Source: Desulfoluna limicola (lineage in GTDB: Bacteria > Desulfobacterota > Desulfobacteria > Desulfobacterales > Desulfolunaceae). Taken from it: a DNA stretch of 64,000 nt. The position numbers were made by a program, and so were the translations under genes. The stretch spans positions 1,302,001 to 1,366,000 of the forward strand of contig NZ_AP024488.1 of the NCBI RefSeq assembly GCF_021654575.1, read 5' to 3'. The notes beneath the pieces were generated by a model. It saw only the letters and a program-made list of their open reading frames with translations. It ran no database searches and was not told where the DNA came from. Positions 1 to 8,100 of the stretch are shown here, piece by piece (position 1 is the stretch's first letter; each line of letters starts with the position of its first letter).

Positions 1-151
1 CAGACGGATGCCGGTTTTTGTGAAAGCCTATGTAGTGCCTGATCCATGAGCAGTAGCTCTTCTGGGTGGCTTTCGCATAATGGTGATAGCGAAGCACCTG
101 CATGACTTGCTCCATGAGCTTCAGGTTGGGGTTGGGATGAAAATGGTCCAT
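1..151 (-). CDS. intI: Integron integrase IntI, N-terminal part (cut by window edge)
   Basis: Reading the reverse strand from an ATG at 149-151 gives 50 codons that run off the left edge. The residues match the N-terminal SAM-like, core-binding domain of integron tyrosine recombinases: a start with LMEQVMQVLRYHHYAKAT, then YCSWIRHYIGFHKNRHPS, which has the family's typical helix and RHP ending. A strong ribosome binding site (AAGGAGGG) lies at 156-163 on the same strand. The gene points away from the cassette array, which is the classic integron layout. The catalytic R-H-R-Y part is outside the window, so whether it is intact cannot be judged. Confidence 0.88.
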   Translation of the reverse strand, partial: MDHFHPNPNLKLMEQVMQVLRYHHYAKATQKSYCSWIRHYIGFHKNRHPS

Positions 152-612
152 GTTTCCCTCCTTGGATAGTCGGTTGCATACGAACATGTTTTGTACGGGT
201 ATATTTGAGACCAAACGCGGACGTGGCGGCGCCAAACATGGAAAAAATTCCAGCTATGACGGTATTTGAGCCAAAACACGGACTCCAACGGCGCGGTATA
301 TCAATATACGGTCAATGGAGGTTGTAAATCGATTTTCTATGAGTTTTTTGGTTTTTAGGAATGATTTTAGATAATTATACCAGCAGTGCTGTGTTTGTCA
401 ATCAGTTCTTGATTTGTTATGCGAACTATGATCTCATCCAGCATAACTGGAACGTTTGTTCGGTAGTATTGAACAGTCAAACATGGACATCAAATCCCCG
501 ATATGTTCCACTTTTTAGGCTTGAATATTCGATATACAGTCCAAAAGTCATGTCTATAAAGGGAATAAGCGGCAAATATTGCGGGTTATTCACAATGTTA
601 TGATTATAAACG
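152..612. other. attI-like region between intI and first cassette
   Basis: About 460 bases lie between the intI start and the first convincing cassette gene. Two imperfect direct repeats of about 30 bases sit at 200-230 and 261-291; both have TATTTGAG, then CCAAA..C.CGGAC, then GGCG. Direct repeats next to the integrase are typical of integrase-binding sites in attI. The crossover core could not be fixed. Candidates are GTTGTAA at 321, GTTATGC at 416 and GTTATGA at 597. An 80-codon frame (361-603) crosses the last two candidates and does not look protein-like. Confidence 0.5.
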
Positions 613-972
613 ATGAATAAAACTCTATTAATATTTGGTATACTGGTTGTTTTGGTCATTAGCTTGCTGATGATTAACTTATCAGATGATGTAGTGGTAT
701 CATCAACTAAGTGGGTATGTTCAAATAAAAAATGCATCGTTAATTTTACTGTTGAGAATACGACAACCGATTATCTTACAATCAAGATAAGCTTAAGGGC
801 ATACAAGCAAGAATCAGTTAGTGGTTCAGATGCCATAGTAAACAAGATAATTGGTGAGCGTATAATCGAAACTACGATTAATCCGAGAATCACGCAAGAA
901 TTCCAAGAGTCCTTAAACGTTACTTCTAAACGAGTTTATTTAGTCTCTGTAAATGCGTGGGTTGACAAATAA
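613..972 (+). CDS. Cassette protein with N-terminal membrane anchor, unknown function
   Basis: 119 residues from an ATG at 613. Residues 4-22 form one hydrophobic segment (ILVVLVISLLMI), either a membrane anchor or an uncleaved signal. The rest is a small beta-rich domain with two cysteines in a CSNKKC pattern around residue 36, consistent with an extracytoplasmic immunoglobulin-like fold, though no family is recognised. It is the first cassette gene with a clear downstream attC (977-1064). No strong ribosome binding site is visible, as is common in cassettes. Function unknown. Confidence 0.6.
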   Translation: MNKTLLIFGILVVLVISLLMINLSDDVVVSSTKWVCSNKKCIVNFTVENTTTDYLTIKISLRAYKQESVSGSDAIVNKIIGERIIETTINPRITQEFQESLNVTSKRVYLVSVNAWVDK

Positions 973-976
973 GGAT

Positions 977-1064
977 CATAACAAGTCACTTATACGGACC
1001 GCCTACAGCTGGCCGCTTGTTGATTCGAACGGTGGTGCGGCGGCCGCATAGTTCAACGTTATGC
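977..1064 (+). other. attC: attC site 1
   Basis: Starts with the inverse core CATAACAA and ends with the core GTTATGC; the outer six bases are complementary. The interior holds nested inverted segments (GGACCGCC against GGCGGCCGC). It is 88 bases long and nearly identical to the site at 3052-3139. Confidence 0.82.
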
Positions 1065-1113
1065 AATTGCCTATAGTCGAGCCTGAAATTCTCATTAAGG
1101 TAAAGAGAATATA

Positions 1114-1671
1114 GTGAAGAATAACGAAACAATATCTCTTGGTGAATTAAGAGAAGAATTTATTGCATCTGATGCTGGATGGATTGTCATGTTGGTTCTG
1201 TCTTTTATTATGTTTGGCTTTAGCGGTACGATTTCATTCATCATTGTAGAAACAGTTCAATATGGTGGCTGGCCAATTCCTTTGGCTGCAATGTGCTGTG
1301 CATTCTACTTGATGATTAAGTCCCTTTATTTTAGGCGCGGAGCAACTTTGCGGGTTTACGAAAATGGATTTGAATATATTTCCGGGCGTCGCAAAAGAAT
1401 AGTTGCAGATAAGTCCTTTAATATTATTCGCGCAGTGATTCTTCAGGGGCAATTACCTGCTATCGATATCGGACACGAAGGTAAAACGTTTACTGTTCAG
1501 TCAAAGTGGTTTCACAGGGGAGATAAAATATTGCCTATGCTGGCCAGCATGGCTTCTTTTGATAAAACTGAGCCTAAGAGCATGCCAAAATCAACAATAT
1601 TCTTGGCTGTCATGATGGCAATGGTATTTTTCTGTGTTGTCATTGGTGTTGTTTTTGGTTTTATTCAATAA
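1114..1671 (+). CDS. Cassette membrane protein, PH-like cytoplasmic domain
   Basis: 185 residues from a GTG at 1114. Two hydrophobic segments lie at about residues 22-45 and 52-70 and another at about 160-183. The middle part (residues 75-130), with a YENGFEYISGRRKR turn followed by short strands, resembles the small bacterial PH-like domains found on membrane proteins. This is a resemblance only. The gene is alone in its cassette, between attC 1 and attC 2. A second cassette gene with a similar layout is at 8220-8678. Confidence 0.6.
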   Translation: MKNNETISLGELREEFIASDAGWIVMLVLSFIMFGFSGTISFIIVETVQYGGWPIPLAAMCCAFYLMIKSLYFRRGATLRVYENGFEYISGRRKRIVADKSFNIIRAVILQGQLPAIDIGHEGKTFTVQSKWFHRGDKILPMLASMASFDKTEPKSMPKSTIFLAVMMAMVFFCVVIGVVFGFIQ

Positions 1672-1690
1672 TACTGGTGAGTATTGTTAG

Positions 1691-1816
1691 CATAACAATG
1701 TACTAAAGTGGGACCGGCTACTGCAGCCGGTTTCTCAAACTATTCAATAATCCGAGCTTTTTGGGGTAATGGCTTGTGTTGTTATACGCCGCCGGCCCCT
1801 TAGCACAGCGTTATGT
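1691..1816 (+). other. attC: attC site 2
   Basis: Begins CATAACAATG and ends with core GTTATGT, 126 bases. The inner arms are GGGACCGGC on the left and GCCGGCCCC on the right. A reading frame from 1769 starts inside this site, so it is not the true start of the next gene. Confidence 0.82.
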
Positions 1817-1840
1817 CTCTTCATAGGAACTTTAACTCAT

Positions 1841-2335
1841 ATGACTGAATTAGAAAGATCAATGTGGTCGGCAATGCTCGATTGTGAAATGAATGCTTTA
1901 TATTATGGATACATTGCAAGAAGATACGAACGTTTAGAACGATTCTTCCAAATATTTATTGCAATTTTAGCAACAAGTTCGATTGGTTCACTACATCTTT
2001 GGAAAATGAATGTTACTTGGTTTCAATGGTCTTGGATATATGATTGTCTTAGTGCATTGGCCATCATCATAAGTATTTCACTACCATTCATGAGATTTAC
2101 CAGCATTGCTAATAAAGCAATATCTTTGCGTCCAATTTTCCAGCGTTTTACAACGGACTATGAAAATCTTTGGCTTCAAAGAAAATCTTTAAAAGAGCCA
2201 ACACTACGATCTAAACTCAAAGATTTAAAACAACAAGAACTTATAGAAACTAACTCTGACAATAAAATGCCACGAGATACTAAGTTATTAAAAAAATGCC
2301 AAAAAGAAATCATTAAAAGTAAAAACTTAGATTAA
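1841..2335 (+). CDS. SLATT-like two-helix membrane protein (cassette)
   Basis: 164 residues. The ATG at 1841 is chosen over an upstream one at 1769 because the latter lies inside attC 2, and an AGGA motif sits at 1825. Order: an N-terminal helix with YYGYIARRYERLERFFQ, two hydrophobic segments (about residues 35-54 and 65-84), then a charged coiled-coil tail rich in lysine. This layout matches SLATT-domain proteins, which are predicted pore-forming effectors found with nucleotide-signal or other conflict systems. No partner enzyme is visible in the cassette. It shares its cassette with a 42-residue gene directly downstream. Confidence 0.6.
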   Translation: MTELERSMWSAMLDCEMNALYYGYIARRYERLERFFQIFIAILATSSIGSLHLWKMNVTWFQWSWIYDCLSALAIIISISLPFMRFTSIANKAISLRPIFQRFTTDYENLWLQRKSLKEPTLRSKLKDLKQQELIETNSDNKMPRDTKLLKKCQKEIIKSKNLD

Positions 2336-2346
2336 AGAGGAATGAA

Positions 2347-2475
2347 ATGACTAAAAAAGAGCAAAAACCACAAAAAAATGAAAGACCAGTTATCCATGAT
2401 CCACAACCGTTAATTGAAAAACAGGAACGTGTTACACCTTGGCCAGATCCAAAGCCTGATAAGGAAAAGAAATAA
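2347..2475 (+). CDS. 42-residue lysine/proline-rich small protein (cassette)
   Basis: An ATG at 2347 with an AGAGG motif at 2336-2340, and a stop at 2473-2475 just before attC 3. The product is highly charged and proline-rich, with repeated PDPKPDK-type stretches, no membrane segment and no recognised family. It starts 11 bases after the SLATT-like gene, so the two are probably translated from the same message. Its basic, disordered character is common in small cassette proteins. Low certainty that it is functional. Confidence 0.45.
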   Translation: MTKKEQKPQKNERPVIHDPQPLIEKQERVTPWPDPKPDKEKK

Positions 2476-2478
2476 AGA

Positions 2479-2583
2479 CATAACAATTGGCTTATGGCCG
2501 ACCCCAAAAAGCTGCCCACGTCTCTCATAACTTCAATCGCTGCACCTATCAGCTTTTTGGGTCGGCATAGCCACGCGTTATAA
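2479..2583 (+). other. attC: attC site 3
   Basis: Starts ATAACAATTGGC and ends GCGTTATAA. The inner arms GGCCGACCCCAAAAAGCTG and CAGCTTTTTGGGTCGGC are almost perfectly complementary. The site is about 105 bases and nearly identical to the one at 8101-8206. Confidence 0.85.
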
Positions 2584-2588
2584 AACGA

Positions 2589-3035
2589 GTGAAGGTTTTC
2601 GTATTAATCCTCAAAATATTGCGTGAATACAAAAATGGAGTACCACTCACATTGAAAGATTTTTGCGTTATTGGATATGACAATATAGATGTTCTTGTAA
2701 AAATAGGAGAAACACTGGGAAATTCAAAAATCAATATTGAAGGCCTAAGTGTTTCTTCACTCGGTGAATCATCTGTTATCCACTTTTTGGTTGATGACGA
2801 GCTTGCAACACTAAGAGCCTTAAAAGAGGCAAACATTCAGGTTCATAGTGTGACTGATGTCTTTGTCTATCACAAAGACCAAAAGCAAGTTACCGGCAAG
2901 CCTGGTTCATTTGGTGGCATTTGCAAAACACTCCAAGAAAATAACCTTAAAATTCAATTTGGGTATCCAGCTGAAAACAACAGGTTTGTCTTTGGAGTCG
3001 ATAGTATTGAAAAAGCAAAAGAGCTCTTACAATAA
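2589..3035 (+). CDS. ACT-like domain protein (cassette)
   Basis: 148 residues from a GTG at 2589; an internal start is possible because the first 25 residues are poorly conserved in appearance. The body shows two beta-alpha-beta units: one near residues 40-95 with GNSKINIEGLSVSSLGE, and one near 105-148 with LQENNLKIQFGYPAENNRF and a helix EKAKELL. This pattern is typical of tandem ACT folds that sense small ligands. No catalytic domain is attached. It is a single-gene cassette between attC 3 and attC 4. The ligand cannot be told from the sequence. Confidence 0.6.
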   Translation: MKVFVLILKILREYKNGVPLTLKDFCVIGYDNIDVLVKIGETLGNSKINIEGLSVSSLGESSVIHFLVDDELATLRALKEANIQVHSVTDVFVYHKDQKQVTGKPGSFGGICKTLQENNLKIQFGYPAENNRFVFGVDSIEKAKELLQ

Positions 3036-3051
3036 ACGTTTAATTCTGTTT

Positions 3052-3139
3052 TATAACAAATCACTTATACGGTCCGCCTACAGCTGGCCGTTGGTTGTTT
3101 CGAACGCGGGCGCGGCGGCCGCATAGCTCAACGTTATAA
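3052..3139 (+). other. attC: attC site 4
   Basis: Starts TATAACAAATC and ends with core GTTATAA, 88 bases. Apart from a few bases it is the same sequence as attC 1, including the CTACAGCTGGCCG centre and the GCGGCGGCCGCATAG right arm. Confidence 0.85.
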
Positions 3140-3162
3140 TTTATATTAGGAGTACGGAACAC

Positions 3163-4020
3163 ATGCGAGAAATCATTTTTATCTTATTGATAGTTTTGAC
3201 ACCACTGAATACATATGCATCGAACGAATCAATGAAAAGTGTTAGTGTAACTCACGACATTGAAACAACACAAAAAGCTGATTTAACTCAAACTCCAAAT
3301 ATTAAAACTGATTTAAAATCAAACAATATATATTTTAATCCAGAAATTATTGTCAATAGAATTGATAATTTAGAAAAGACAAACTCTAAGCTATTAACTA
3401 TCTTATACTGGTCATTAGGATTTGTAGGTTCAATAATAGTTCTATTCCTTGGGTCAAATATTTATTTTACAAAAGATAGATACGATAGTGACAAACAGTC
3501 TTTAAATGAAAATTTAGAAAACAAAATCATTCTCATGAACTCAGATATCAATGCAAAATTTATTGCATTGCAAGCAGAATTTAAAGAATTAGTAAATGAA
3601 CACATTGAAAATATAAACGAAAGCTTGGAGCCAAGATTATCTGAATTAAAGACATCAATACAAGATGAAAGCGCAGATGACATAAGAAATCTTGAGATTA
3701 TAACTGTGAGATTGTCTCAAGATATTATTAGGTTAAAATACAATTTAATTGACTTGGAAATCAGTACTCTTGACGAAGAAAAAAACAAGAATCAAATTCT
3801 TGAAAAACGTATCAAAATTTTGGAATGCGCGAAAGAGCTGAATTATGAATGGCTCATGACATCAACACTCCAAAAGATAATCGAACTTTTGAAAGCTAAA
3901 GCTGATTTCTATTCACTGGATTTACCTGGAATACACAGCTTATTAGACTCATTACCAGTTTGTTGTGAAACGCAGGTTAAGTCTATTAAAAAGATATTAG
4001 CTTCAAATTTAGCTGCTTAA
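3163..4020 (+). CDS. Exported/membrane coiled-coil protein (cassette)
   Basis: 285 residues. The first 19 residues look like a signal peptide ending TYA-S. A second hydrophobic segment spans residues 78-102. A long heptad-type stretch from about 110 to 225 predicts a coiled coil, followed by a helical end containing two adjacent cysteines. A GGAG motif at 3149-3152 supports the start. The gene is alone between attC 4 and attC 5. The topology suggests an inner-membrane protein with a large helical domain; function unknown. Base composition is strongly AT-rich, unlike the host. Confidence 0.65.
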   Translation: MREIIFILLIVLTPLNTYASNESMKSVSVTHDIETTQKADLTQTPNIKTDLKSNNIYFNPEIIVNRIDNLEKTNSKLLTILYWSLGFVGSIIVLFLGSNIYFTKDRYDSDKQSLNENLENKIILMNSDINAKFIALQAEFKELVNEHIENINESLEPRLSELKTSIQDESADDIRNLEIITVRLSQDIIRLKYNLIDLEISTLDEEKNKNQILEKRIKILECAKELNYEWLMTSTLQKIIELLKAKADFYSLDLPGIHSLLDSLPVCCETQVKSIKKILASNLAA

Positions 4021-4025
4021 CCAAT

Positions 4026-4153
4026 TATAACAAATCGCTAAACTCGGACCGGGCTATGCTGCCCGCTCCTCCATCGATTCCGACATTCAAACATTTTCGC
4101 TTCCTGGTCGTAGTCGCTCTACGTCGCCCGGCCCGTTAGCTCAGGCGTTAAAT
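4026..4153 (+). other. attC: attC site 5
   Basis: Starts TATAACAAATCGC and ends GGCGTTAAAT, 128 bases, with inner arms CGGACCGGGC and GCCCGGCCCG. Its centre (CGCTTCCTGGTCG...) is related to the site at 10612-10744. Confidence 0.82.
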
Positions 4154-4187
4154 TTTAATTAGAGAAAGACTCAAGAGGTATTTTTTT

Positions 4188-4898
4188 TTGAACCCAGCAA
4201 CTAAAATTTTTGAATTAAATCCACATACAATAACTGAAAGTCTCGCAAGAGGTTGTGTAAACAGACTTCGTGATGAATGTATAAAAAATATCGATACAAT
4301 TCATATACAGAGCAACGGAGGATACAAAAACCTACAAAAAAAATGCAAGGCTATTTTCAAAGATGGGACAGTCTCTGGATTATATATTGGCGAAAAAAAC
4401 TGCCTTGCAATGTTTGTAAAATACGATGAAATAAAAAAAATGTTTACTGGAGCTTACTTATCTAAAGTCAATGGTGAATTTTCTCTTTATGAAAGTGACA
4501 TAAGATTCTCAAGGCATTCAATACAAAGGCTAATTGAACGACTTAAGACTAAACACCCCAGAATTGAAGTAGCCAAAGCGATCCATAGCCAGACAAAATA
4601 CGCATTCAGCCGTGAAGCACAGAAAGGTATCAATATTCACCAAAAGTACCGAATGCCTGGTTTCAATGACGTTGACATTGCTTTGCCATACTTCGAAAAT
4701 GATGCATTACTCGGCATGTGGTTTATAGCCTCAACCAGTGATTTCTATTGCAACTATGTCGGCAAAATGGTCGTAAAAACTTTTGTGGACGCAGAAAAAC
4801 TTAGAGAACCTCAATATGAAAGTTGTATCGAACAATATTATGCTCAATTGGACTCATTATCATCAGGCGAAAAAATGCAAGAAGCAAATCTGATTTAA
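4188..4898 (+). CDS. Soluble cassette protein, unknown function
   Basis: 236 residues from a TTG at 4188, supported by an AAGAGG motif at 4173. No ATG occurs early in the frame. No membrane segment or signal peptide is visible. The middle contains a basic helix (FSRHSIQRLIERLKTKHP, about residues 107-124) and a C-terminal part rich in aromatic residues. No family is recognised. It is the last gene before the attC carrying the group II intron. A slippery run of nine T's sits at the start codon, so the exact start is uncertain. Confidence 0.55.
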   Translation: MNPATKIFELNPHTITESLARGCVNRLRDECIKNIDTIHIQSNGGYKNLQKKCKAIFKDGTVSGLYIGEKNCLAMFVKYDEIKKMFTGAYLSKVNGEFSLYESDIRFSRHSIQRLIERLKTKHPRIEVAKAIHSQTKYAFSREAQKGINIHQKYRMPGFNDVDIALPYFENDALLGMWFIASTSDFYCNYVGKMVVKTFVDAEKLREPQYESCIEQYYAQLDSLSSGEKMQEANLI

Positions 4899-5345
4899 TA
4901 TATCAATTTAACAAACGCATTGTAAGGGACCGCTGGCGCTCCGCGCCAGTGCCCTCGCTTCGCTCGTGTGTCATGAACGAAAGATGAACATCTTTCCTGC
5001 TGTATCAATGATGAGGGAGGGCCCCTCGGACTCGATCACCAGAGATTGGGCCCAAACCGCCCTATGCGGCTTTCATTAAGAGTGATGGTCGTGAGCGATA
5101 GGGAAAAGGCAGAAAGAAATCTGTCAGGTGTGTTCTGAAGAGATGAATGCAAATGAACCACTGATGGGGTGTCGATATGAGGAAATGCTGTCAAAACCGG
5201 GGAACGAGCGTATTTCCGGGATAAGTTTCGACGTGATCTGGACAACGGGCGAAGCGGCAGCCGGCATTCAGGTGGCATGAATTCAGAAACAGGCGTTGAT
5301 ACGGAACATGAGAACCTGTCGTCCTGATGTTAAGGGAGAATCGGT

Positions 5346-6712
5346 GTGGGAGAGCCGCATCCAAAGAGTACCAATGCAAGGCACAGGGGCGGACTGTCTC
5401 GTAGTAGTGTGGAAGCTTCTGTAATGGAAGTGGAGCGAAGGGGACAGCCTGTCCAGTCGAGAAACGAGGGTCAACCACAAGGTGGGAGGAACTCTCGGAT
5501 CAAGACAAAACCGTTTACCATTCCAAAACACATTGTCTTTGAAGCCTACAACCGGGTGAAAGCGAACAAGGGGGCAGCGGGAGTTGATGGTCAGAGTCTT
5601 CGTGCTTTTGACAAGAATCTCGCGAACAACCTCTACAAGCTGTGGAACCGGTTGTCTTCCGGGAGCTATCATCCACCGGCAGTGCGTCGGGTTCATATCG
5701 GGAAGTCCGACGGAGGGTTCCGCCCCTTGGGCATTCCAACGGTAGCAGACCGGATCGCACAGATGGTGGTAAAGCTTCTGATCGAACCTGAATTAGAACG
5801 GCATTTCCATCCGGATTCCTATGGATATCGTCCTGGCAAATCAGCACATCAAGCGTTGCTGAAGGTCAAGGAACGATGCGATAGGCGGGGATGGGTGCTG
5901 GATATGGATATCAAGGGGTTCTTTGAAGAAATTGATCACGACCTGCTACTGCGGGCCGTGAGAAAGCATGTCAAAGAGCCTTGGCAGATCCTGTATATCG
6001 AAAGATGGCTCCGTGCTCCGGTACGACACGAGGACGGGCATCTGGAAGAGAAGGAGAGAGGAACGCCGCAAGGCGGTGTGATCAGTCCTCTTCTGGCAAA
6101 TCTCTTTCTGCACTATGTGTTTGATGTCTGGGTGGAAAAGAACTGGAGAGGCATCCAGTTTGAGCGATACGCGGACGATATCGTCTGTCATTGTGTGAGC
6201 AGGCAGGAGGCCATGGAGCTGAAAACCTTGCTTGACGACAGATTTCGTGAGTGTGGCCTTACACTCCACCCCGCCAAGACAAAGATCGCATTTTGCAAGG
6301 GAGGGCGGAATTGGGCGAACTACGATACCGTCTCGTTCGATTTTCTCGGGTATACGTTCAGGCCGCGATGGATCAAGACGAAAAAGGGAAAACTGGGTTT
6401 GTACTTTCTTGGGGCCGTAAGCCGAAAAGCTGAGAAACGGATCCGTCAGGAAATCAACAGCTGGCCATGGTCTTATTGGCGACATGAAGAGATAGAGGAT
6501 ATCCGGAGATTTTCGAGGTCAAAGCTTTTGGGTTGGATGACCTATTATGGTGTCTTTGGAAAGGCTTTATTCGGAATGTGCTGTTTCACTTCGATAAGCG
6601 ACTGAGTCGTTGGGCAAAAGGGAAGTACAAGCGGCTGAAAACGCTGATGCAGGCTGCCAAGCGGATTAACGGGGCCAGAATAATGCACCCGGATTGGTTT
6701 CCCCATTGGTAA
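5346..6712 (+). pseudogene. ltrA: Group II intron reverse transcriptase/maturase, frameshifted near the C-terminus
   Basis: The frame from GTG 5346 runs to 6605 (419 residues) and shows RT blocks in order: PLGIPTVADRIAQ, YGYRPGKSAHQAL, VLDMDIKGFFEEIDH, the GTPQGGVISPLLANL block and the catalytic YADD near residue 280. At about 6561-6566 the reading frame slips by one base. The typical RT ending (RNVLFHFDKRLSRWAKGKY... HPDWFPHW) continues in another frame to a stop at 6710-6712. About 50 C-terminal residues, part of the maturase/thumb end, are therefore lost unless this is a sequencing error. With the missing base restored the protein would be about 455 residues. Catalytic residues remain. Confidence 0.75.
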
Positions 6713-6741
6713 TGGAATGGAAAAAGTTGGTTGGACAGGAA

Positions 6742-6815
6742 GAGCCGTATGAAGCGAGAGTTTCACGTACGGTTCTGTGAGAGGCTAAGGGGGAAGTTCC
6801 CTTGGCCTACTCGAC
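6742..6815 (+). ncRNA. Group II intron domains V and VI
   Basis: Domain V starts GAGCCGTATGAAGCGAGAG and closes with TTCACGTACGGTTC, the usual 34-base hairpin. Domain VI follows with a GAGGCTAAGGG arm, a CCCTTGGCCT arm and a bulged A, ending CTCGAC at the 3' splice site. Confidence 0.82.
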
Positions 6816-6875
6816 GGCGGCCCCACATGCGTGGCGTTATGCTTCTATTTGCGCGATAACATAGGATCAATTTGA

Positions 6876-7361
6876 ATGAAAATCGAAACCGGAATAGCTT
6901 TAACAGCCTTACTTATAAGTGGTTGGAGTTTTTATCGGCTATGCTTATTTCAAAATCGGAATGAATACAAAGATACACGATATATATTTAAAGAATGTTT
7001 ATCAGAAGCTAAAGATTTAATAGAAAAAATCACAATCGATATGGAATCTTTAATTCGAAGACGAGTAGATTTTGATCTACTTGACTCAGATTATATCGGT
7101 TCTTACGGATATCAACAGGCTTATCAGGCGTTCATGGTACATTACAGGTCCATGAACGAACAAAAAAGTAAAACCATTCAAATCTATCAAGATTTAAGCG
7201 AAACACTTAAAGCAACAGATAGATCAGCATTCGACAAGCTTATCCTTCTTCAGAAAGAGATAAAAGATATTTACATTGAATTCATAGAGAGCTTTGCCAA
7301 GGCAAAAACAGAAATTGACGGTATAGAAAATATGGCTAACTATCAAAAGAAAAAAGCATAA
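6876..7361 (+). CDS. Small membrane-anchored helical protein (cassette)
   Basis: 161 residues from an ATG at 6876. Residues 5-24 form one hydrophobic segment, followed by a mostly helical cytoplasmic-looking domain with two heptad-like stretches (about residues 35-60 and 95-150). No catalytic motif is seen. The stop codon overlaps the start of attC 7 (CATAACAAA), as happens in tightly packed cassettes. It resembles in layout, but not clearly in sequence, the other anchored coiled-coil cassette proteins here. Function unknown. Confidence 0.6.
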   Translation: MKIETGIALTALLISGWSFYRLCLFQNRNEYKDTRYIFKECLSEAKDLIEKITIDMESLIRRRVDFDLLDSDYIGSYGYQQAYQAFMVHYRSMNEQKSKTIQIYQDLSETLKATDRSAFDKLILLQKEIKDIYIEFIESFAKAKTEIDGIENMANYQKKKA

Positions 7362-7485
7362 CAAATCATTACACCGGATCGGGCTACAGCTGCACCTCGT
7401 TGAGCACCTTCGGTTTTCGAGCAATTTTTACCTATCCACCGTTGTCGGCCTTCGCCGCCCTCACCGGTGAATTCAAGCGTTAGCA
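7357..7485 (+). other. attC: attC site 7
   Basis: Starts CATAACAAATC and ends GCGTTAGCA, 129 bases. The middle contains AGCACCTTCGG and the right part CGCCGCCCTCACCGG. Confidence 0.78.
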
Positions 7486-7504
7486 CACTTGGAGTAGAAT
7501 CTTG

Positions 7505-8098
7505 GTGATTCGACACATAATACCAATAATAATCGCATCTATTTTTCTGGTTTTGTTTACGTATGTTAAGCAGTTTGGATTTTCATTATCTCCAAGCCAT
7601 TCAAGGTGGGCTGAATTCGGTAGTTTCTTTGGTGGGGTTATAGGATCTATTTTAGCATTTTCTACACTACTTTATTTAGCACTCCAAATAAAACAACAAA
7701 CAAAAGAGTACAGAGATTCGAGAATTGAATCAGAGATTAAACAAAGAGAAGATTCAATTCTAATGTACCTGACAATGCTTCACGCCAAACTATTTGAAAA
7801 AGACTCCATGCTCGGCTACCCACTATCTGAGTTAATATTAGATATTCATGACAATGAAATAAAATACGAAGAATCCACCATCATTAAAATTGGTTTATCT
7901 GCCAGGGCAGAGGCACTTGTGATGTGGACCAACATCTCTGGGTATCTGTCGTTTATCAAGGCTCGCAATGAAAATAGATATCAAAATCAACTAATTCTTG
8001 TTTCTGTCAAAATTGGTTATGATGTTTGTGTAGCTTTAGACACTACAGTAAAAAAAGCAACTGGCTTAAATTTCGAACAACACTTTTTTTTGCAATAG
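7505..8098 (+). CDS. AbiC-like membrane protein (cassette), possible phage-abortive factor
   Basis: 197 residues from a GTG at 7505, with GGAG at 7491; a TTG one codon upstream is also possible. Two hydrophobic segments lie at about residues 4-23 and 36-60. The second reads WAEFGSFFGGVIGSILAFST and is followed by a leucine-rich stretch ending in LQIKQQT and a coiled coil. This FGxFFGG...LAF...LQI signature is the one seen in the putative phage abortive infection (AbiC-type) membrane family. The C-terminal domain is helical with no catalytic motif visible. The role in phage defence is inferred only from family resemblance. Confidence 0.5.
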   Translation: MIRHIIPIIIASIFLVLFTYVKQFGFSLSPSHSRWAEFGSFFGGVIGSILAFSTLLYLALQIKQQTKEYRDSRIESEIKQREDSILMYLTMLHAKLFEKDSMLGYPLSELILDIHDNEIKYEESTIIKIGLSARAEALVMWTNISGYLSFIKARNENRYQNQLILVSVKIGYDVCVALDTTVKKATGLNFEQHFFLQ

Positions 8099-8100
8099 TT

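Larger units (their letters stand above)
4966..6815 (+). mobile_element. Group IIC intron inserted in an attC site
   Basis: 1850 bases. The 5' end GTGTG fits the group II consensus GUGYG, and the 3' end CGAC fits the AY rule. A reverse transcriptase lies in the domain IV position, followed by a domain V hairpin (6742-6775) and a domain VI stem with a bulged A near 6809, six to seven bases before the 3' end. Size, RT type and an attC target point to the group IIC-attC class. A stem-loop (CTGGCGC/GCGCCAG) lies just upstream in the 5' exon, which fits IIC recognition of hairpins. The insertion is in the middle of the attC, not beside its outer core. Confidence 0.85.
4907..6842 (+). other. attC: attC site 6, split by a group II intron
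   Basis: The left part is 4907-4965 (TTTAACAAACGC ... TTCGCTC) and the right part is 6816-6842 (GGCGGCCCC ... GTTATGC). Joining the two parts gives an 86-base site whose centre CTCGCTTCGCTC followed by GCGGCCCC matches the uninterrupted attC at 8663-8748. That match fixes the intron boundaries. Confidence 0.82.

Noticed and set aside
361-603. 80-codon plus-strand frame before the first cassette gene
   Set aside because: It spans candidate attI cores, has no clear ribosome binding site, and its residues are not protein-like. Kept only as part of the attI-like region.
1769-1840. Upstream start for the SLATT-like gene
   Set aside because: It lies inside attC 2; the ATG at 1841 has a better leader and fits the domain start.
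2857-3126. Plus-strand 89-codon frame overlapping the ACT-like gene
   Set aside because: It is an out-of-frame shadow that runs through attC 4.
5036-5278. Short minus-strand frames within the group II intron
   Set aside because: They lie in the structural RNA part (domain I region) of the intron and have no protein features.
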